In this document: positions 58,461 to 64,000 of the stretch, piece after piece
Layout of the letters: every line of letters starts with the position of its first letter
Numbering within the stretch: position 1 is the stretch's first letter
Assembly: GCA_037957365.1 (NCBI GenBank)
Contig: JARHVA010001922.1
Location: 1,062,501-1,126,500 of the forward strand
Origin: Torreya grandis
Taxonomy: Eukaryota > Streptophyta > Pinopsida > Cupressales > Taxaceae
Length of the DNA: 64,000 nucleotides
Direction: 5' to 3'
The notes under the pieces: generated by a model
What the model was told of the DNA's origin: nothing
Database searches by the model: none
The model's input: the letters and a program-made list of their open reading frames with translations, nothing else
Translations under genes and position numbers: made by a program

Positions 58461-61400
58461 ATGGCACAGGTAGGTCCCTCTACTCCATGTAAGAGTAATT
58501 CCTTTGGGAATGATGACTTTATACTCTAGTATGGTACTTCCATCATCGTCAAGGAAACATAATTTATTTTTGAAGCCATAAGATCTGGCAACATGAAATA
58601 TAGTAACATATATTTCAATGTGTAAGTAATTAGATTTATTGATGAGGATGAGACCATGCCTCATATAATCCAACTAGGTTCATATATCCTTGCCATTAAC
58701 ATAGTCAGTCTTTACAAGGCCGTAGCTAAGCTAGAGGTCATGCCATGTACTAACCTAGTTTATGGTATTTTTGAGAGATCAAAGTGTGAAGACAGGCTAC
58801 TCAAGTCAATCTCCCAAGGGATCCCTATTGATTTCATAGTAGGACCAATATTTGAGAATTACTATGACTTTCCCTCCCCATAGATAGAATATAACTAGGA
58901 CATCATCGATAAATGGTATAAAGTGCACTCCTTGGAGAAGGTATTAGATTCATGAGTGACTAACCCAATGAGAGATATTCTCATGGATGACCAAGGAAAA
59001 TTTCCCATTTAGAAATTTAAGCAAGGAGTCAAGAGTGGCCTATCCCTCTTCAATATAATATTTGACAATCCACATATTACCTATGTAGACATAAGGAATA
59101 TTTTATTGTTATATATAATCTTAGAGCACCAGAAGATTCCCCCACTTTGGGAAATTATCAATAACAATTTGGTATATTAAATTCATGACACATTAAATAA
59201 TGGTTCCTCTTTCTTTATGATGAGTTACTTATTGGATGAAATATATGCAATGACTCAACTGGGTCAGAATTCATGGTCTCTTGAGTGACAAGAGGTTTTG
59301 CCTTATCTCTTTTTTTAATGCACATTCATCAATTCAGATGTAACAGAAGAGTGATTGGAGAAGAATTCTATCTAGTGGTTTACAATTTGATCATTGATTG
59401 TGATATGCAAAGGGTTCAACTGAAGGTCAAGAAAATTTTAAGAGACATGGGTAGCTAATAGTTATACCTAGACTACATAGTCATCAGGATATGAGAGATG
59501 GTGGCCCCTCTTATACTATCAAGGTATGTGCCAAAATAGCTAGTTGAAGAAGAGATGGCCTATCAACTTATGCATGGAGTTGATGGAGTCTTCAAAAATA
59601 AGAAGAAAATGCCCCCCATAAGGTTCCATACAAATTGGGGAGGACCAGGATTATAAAGTGGCATGATATTATTGTAGCTGCTAGGCATAAGGATTCATAC
59701 CTAATGCCTATGGATGACTTCAAAGCATAGGATCCCAAAAATGTCATTTCCAAGCATATGTTAAAATTCAATAAAGATGTAGCAATGGATCATAATCACC
59801 AAGAATAAGTTCATGAATGGATATACAAAGATGCTTTGAATGATGAGGTGATGATTTGGACTGATGTAAAGAATAACATTGAGTTGGAGATGAGACTAGA
59901 TATAGAGATGAAAAATGAAGATATTATTAGGTCTCAGCCACCACCAACCCATGGGATCATGTTTAATGTTGATTATGAGGAAAATAAAGATGAATAAGAT
60001 GAAGATAATGTTCCTCTTATTAGGAATAGGCCATCTAGACCTCTACCACTTGCCACTTCAAATAGTCAGGACTTGCCTCTAAAATTTGAAGTGGGAGGAT
60101 CTAGCAGTCAACCTAGACCCTCCCAAGGACCCAAAATAATCTCTACATATACTATGGGAGTTATTATGCAAAGCTTAGATTAACTTAACCCTGATGCTAT
60201 TGACCTTGAATATTTGCAACAAGGTATTGATATCTCTATGGAAAAATTATAGGCTATGGCTAGGAGGAACATTGAGAAAGTTTACAAGAGGAAAAGGGAG
60301 CCCAAGACCACTATTAATATTACCAATAGCACACCTCAGGATACTCTTGGAGCATAAGATCCCAATGTAAGTAACTTCTCACTACCTTATTTTAGAATGC
60401 TAAATACATCTTCTACTTCTACTTCTACATCTGTTCCTCCCACCATTATTTCCCCACTGGCTCCTCCATCAATAATCACAACTATAACTATCACTGCTCA
60501 ATCCTTAGTTGGTACTAGTATGATCCAAGCTAGTATTTCCATAGGATTTACCATCCCACACTTCATTTCTCATGATACTACCAGTATCACTTATTCCCAA
60601 GTAACCACAACAAGTGCATCACTTTATATTGGTTCCCCTGCATCTATAAGGATATTAAGGCCCATTTCAAAACTATTCACCTTCCCAAATCCACCTTTGC
60701 CTACATCCCCATTCAATGTTACTATGACTGTAAAGGTGAGTGTGCCTGCAAAATTACATTCATTTATTCTTAATATGGATCTTATGAGAAATCTATTTAG
60801 CACACTTAAATAGATAGACCTAAAAAACTTACCTCACATTCCTTCTACAATGTTAACCTCTACCTCAACCCAAGCACCCCTATTACAACCACCTCTAATA
60901 AAGCTAATTCTTACTACTATCCCAAATTAGGTTAAATATATTATATAGGTAGCAAGACAAGAGAGACCTCAGGTGGTCTTATTTTCACCACAAATTGGCA
61001 TGAGATTTTGATGTTGCTACATGTATAATGAGGAGGGTGGTGAGAAGTTATGTTGAGCAACCAAATTTAAGATCAATTATGGCTCTTGAAAGTGAAGAGT
61101 CTCTCTTTACTTTGATAAAGAAGATAAAGGCCAACCCAGGTGAAGTGGATGAGTACGTAGAGGATACTGTATCCATAGTCCAAGCCAATGTAGAATCCAT
61201 AGTGGCCTTGATGAAAGACATGCAACAAAATACAAAGAGACTAAGGGAACATATATTGCCTATAGTGATCAAAAACACCATTTTTAAGGTAATCAATGTA
61301 GTCATAAATGTCTTCAATTTGTATAAGGTCATGAAGATGAGGTAGGAAGATGGGACACTATAGTATAATGTGGTCATTAAATTTGACCAAAAACTTGTAC

Positions 61401-61980
61401 TCTATGATGCCAAGTTGGTAAACCTAGCTAGAGTTATAAGGAGCAACAAATTCCCAGACCTAAAGGTATTTCCACTTGAGGATATCATCCCAACATAAAC
61501 CATAATGATGAATAAAATAAGGATATTAGAGAGTTGGGTAGAACAGGTCAAGGATGTAACTACATCCTTAGAGAAGATAGATTCAAGATTTCCTTGTTAC
61601 TGAAGGATGCTATAGTCACTAGGGTGACCAAACTTGATGGCATATTCATGGATGACCAAGAATTTAGGGTCCAAATGAAGGTGTTTATTGTAAATTTATA
61701 TTAGGACATATCAATGGCCAAGATTAACACTGAGGTAATGAACATTGTGGATTTTTCTAACCAGAGGCTAGAGTGGGCTAAGGCCATTGAATAAACACTG
61801 AGGCTTATACTTTTAGAACATGATAGGATTATTCAAGAGATACCTAACCTATTTAGATCTATGATCCTAGATTTTAGTAAAATTGAATAGAATTACTTAG
61901 CCTATATGGAGGTTTGAATAAAAGAAGAGGCAAAGAAATAAAGGCAACAACAACAAACTGGTCAACAACCTCCACCATGA
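58461..61980 (+). pseudogene. Unrecognised decayed reading frame of ~1,170 codons
   Basis: ATG at 58461 opens 'MAQVGPSTPCKSNSFGNDDF'. The same frame holds, with stops only, for about 280 codons to near 59310 ('GSYILAINIVSLYKAVAKLE', 'VYGIFERSKCEDRLLKSIS', 'HQKIPPLWEIINNN'). After frameshifts, more coding-like text follows: 'MAYQLMHGVDGVFKNKKKMP', 'RTRIIKWHDIIVAARHKDSY', 'EMKNEDIIRSQPPPTHGIMF', a Ser/Thr/Pro-rich stretch of 138 open codons (60397-60813), and a helical part (61028-61345, 'VDEYVEDTVSIVQANVESIV') likely to form a coiled coil. The C-terminus is 'QQQQTGQQPPP' with TGA at 61978-61980. I recognise no gag knuckle, protease, RT or integrase. It could be an accessory ORF of a retroelement or a decayed host-derived gene. 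Confidence 0.55.
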
Positions 61981-62671
61981 CCTCGAGGAATATTCATCTT
62001 TATTTTGTAAATTCAAATTTAGAATATTCCATTGTAATATGTGGCATTTTATCCACTTGGATATATTTGGGTGTCTTTTAGTGGGACCAATTAAAATTGT
62101 ATATGTAACTTTAAGGCCTATATATAGGGGTATTCCCCTTCATTATAAATAGGAACAATCATTATAGAACTAATAATTTCTAAGAATTTGAGAGATAGTC
62201 TATATGTTTTATTGTGTGTTCTGTAGTTTCTACTTCTCATGATTTTAGATAACTAATGGTTTATTTTTTGCTAACTAATATAACAAGAATATCATTGTTT
62301 GCATTTATTGGTTTGAGTTTAACACTAGGCTAACAAATCTACTAGTATATATGCTCTGTTTCATCTTATTTTTAATTGAATGTGCTTATGCAATTTAATG
62401 TGAATGAGTAACTTTTGTGAAACATATAATTTTAGATACATGCATTTATTTTCCTTTGACGCTTCAACTATGTTCATTTGGATTTGAGTATTACACTAGG
62501 TTGATGAATGCTAGTTTTATATGTTTTAGTCATAGAAGTTGGAAGAATTGACATCTTTAATGATCTGAAGCAAAATTTTTTTTTGCCTTACCCTAATCAC
62601 CTTTGGATCTACCCCATGACTCAATTTAGTTTAATTTTCAAGACATATAAAATTATACACCAATGTATTTA
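61981..62671 (+). other. LTR-like non-coding DNA after the unrecognised frame
   Basis: Starts right after the stop. Holds a palindromic TATA box CCTATATATAGG (62117-62128) followed by 'ggggtattccccttc', and a loose direct repeat: 'ggtttgagtttaacactaggctaacaaat' near 62310 and 'ggatttgagtattacactaggttgatgaat' near 62480. No matching second copy lies upstream, so an LTR pair is not shown. Confidence 0.4.
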
Positions 62672-63546
62672 TACCTAACTTTAGATCAATTCTTACTAAC
62701 CTCTAAAAATCTAGCCTAAGAATCTCTAAGAGTCAAATTTGGCTTCATAATCATGGAAATAAATCAAGTTGGCTGATAAATCAATTAAATTAGGTAAATG
62801 CATAGTGAATAAAATCAAAATATTGCACAAATGTTCAATTGCCTAAAAAATATTAATTAACTTACAAATATTAATCAAAGCCTAATTGAATTCATCCATG
62901 AGAAAATAAATCAATTATCAAAAAGGAAAATTCAATTAATATCCTAAAGAGCATTTTATAAGTTAATCATGACCTTTTGTGAGTTGTCCAAATGTAGAAT
63001 ATTTCAAAGCACTACTATCCATGATAATCATGAGATTTTGGACACCTTTTAACCCTATTGGGGTTAACTAAGCTAACCATGGTTAAGATTTAACCCATTA
63101 TAACTCATTTCAAATCCTATAAAAGTAATCCAATAACACTTCATTTGGAGAGCTTGGAACATAGTAGAGTTATAATGCAGGATTGGATTTCATGAAGCAA
63201 ATACATAGTCTTATAATGCCAAAATCAAATCAAGCCATATCACACACAAACATGAACATGGTGCCAAGAGGAGATGGAGATAGCCAAGCCCCATTGATGA
63301 AGACTTATTGAGCACAATACAACTAAGCTAACAAACACATCATCTTGGAACAATCAAGAAAGGTAAGGAAAGTTTTTCATTTCTTTGCATTTTAGTTGTG
63401 TTTTCATTTGATTTATACACTAATCTTCTCCCCCCCCCCCATGATCTAGGCCTAGAGATGTTATCTTTTTTAGTGTGTTGATTTCATTATTTTTGGAACT
63501 AACACCATACTAACCTCCCTTTCAACATCAAATTCCTAGAATCATA
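62672..63546 (+). mobile_element. Type-B LTR, right part, 5' LTR of an element leaving the window
   Basis: Colinear with 21782-22657: 'actttagatcaattctta', 'tctagcctaag', 'aaatttggcttcataa', 'ggttaactaagctaac', TATA box at 63117, 'agaggagatggagatagccaagccccattga', 'gaaaggtaagg'. Ends AATCATA (CA decayed). A primer-binding site follows two bases later, so this is a 5' LTR. The LTR part upstream of 62672, including the hairpin arrays, is missing or replaced. Confidence 0.7.
63430..63440. repeat. C11 homopolymer
   Basis: Run of 11 C inside the type-B LTR; the second copy has only 'ctctcccc' here (22535). Confidence 0.9.
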
Positions 63547-63548
63547 AA

Positions 63549-63568
63549 TGGCACACCTGATGGGACCC
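63549..63568 (+). other. Primer-binding site after type-B LTR
   Basis: TGGCACACCTGATGGGACCC. The TGGC start and the position two bases after the LTR are typical. It shares CCTGATGGGAC with 9427-9437 after the type-F LTR. Confidence 0.65.
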
Positions 63569-64000
63569 AATGCATCCCATATAGCAAGGAGATCATTATG
63601 AAACTTATAAATCATAATTTGGATGATTGAATCTCTCTAAAATTGATTTTCTAACCTTGTTTTGGCCAAATTTAATTTTTGTTAAATTCTTGGGTTTACA
63701 TAGTGATCACCGATAGTTAGGAGAAATCATTGATGGTTAAACCTTAACCACTGATAATTTTTCATAATCACCACCGAATCTATGTAACCACTAATGGTTA
63801 GGTTGTAGGGGAGAAATGGACTTAAAGATATCATTTTTATCCTTTTTAACATTTCATTCCTTGATTTATTAGTTTCAAAATTATCTAAATCCATCAACTA
63901 AACTTTGACTTGCAGGTTTTTATCAGATTTCATCTAACCAAGCCTATTTTCTTGTTTGTGGTTTTACATTTCGGTTCACAAGTTTTCACTGATGGTCTTT
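63569..64000 (+). other. Leader of the type-B element with TAACCA/TGGTTA hairpins
   Basis: No gene before the window ends. From 63700 it carries degenerate words TGATCACCGATAGTTA, ATCATTGATGGTTA, TAACCACTGATAA and TAACCACTAATGGTTA (63787-63802). The last is a perfect 5-bp stem. Confidence 0.5.

Noticed and set aside
61048..61377. 109-codon minus-strand open stretch
   Set aside because: Shadow of the coiled-coil part of the plus-strand frame 58461-61980.
1..64000. Host genes, tRNAs, rRNAs or organelle-derived insertions
   Set aside because: None could be supported by reading; every coding-like stretch with recognisable motifs is retrotransposon-derived.

Overview
This window looks like repeat-rich nuclear DNA from a seed plant with a large genome. 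It is AT-rich, CpG looks rare throughout, and the only protein similarity I can see is to plant Ty3/gypsy and Ty1/copia LTR retrotransposons. All of them are decayed by in-frame stops, frameshifts and lost catalytic residues. I see no intact host gene, tRNA, rRNA, CRISPR or organelle-derived segment. The species cannot be named from this sequence. All calls come from reading the sequence, without alignment software or database searches.

Layout, left to right. 1-2390 is the 3' part of a long gypsy LTR (type B). 2391-4050 is an LTR of a second family (type E). 4050-5678 and 29950-33360 are the two halves of one minus-strand gypsy element (H): gag and protease on the right, extra RNase H and reverse transcriptase on the left. 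H is split by a 24.3-kb element (J, 5684-29944) with LTRs of 3732 and 4162 bp and a perfect 5-bp target-site duplication, GTGAG. J's own surviving coding part is gag plus protease plus a long tail (22658-25496), with no polymerase. Inside J sits a 5'-truncated Tat/Ogre-like gypsy element (about 9533-22657: gag, protease, RT, RNase H, second RNase H, integrase, type-B 3' LTR). Its protease is in turn interrupted by a 2.57-kb minus-strand non-autonomous element (G, 11958-14526, target duplication AACAT).

35947-56590 is a second nest. An element M has a truncated 5' LTR (35947-36745), an internal region with a 50-bp tandem array and an unrecognised reading frame, and a type-E 3' LTR. A Ty1/copia element (42039-56000) is inserted in that 3' LTR. 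The copia element's own 3' LTR is interrupted by a 5.66-kb element with 1.19-kb LTRs and no coding content (50210-55872, LARD-like). A further ~2-kb unidentified insertion breaks the copia RNase H.

56590-62670 holds an unrecognised decayed reading frame of about 1,170 codons (58461-61980) flanked by LTR-like, TATA-bearing DNA. 62672-63546 is another type-B LTR, here followed by a primer-binding site, so it is a 5' LTR whose element continues past the window.

The window records serial insertion rather than a working gene set. The autonomous gypsy and copia polyproteins would have supplied reverse transcription and integration. G, the LARD-like element and J as now seen lack a polymerase and would have depended on such proteins. 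Points most worth following up are J (very long LTRs around a gag-protease-only frame), the two unrecognised frames at 38800-39726 and 58461-61980, the second RNase H placed upstream of RT in H, and the short-hairpin arrays inside the LTRs.
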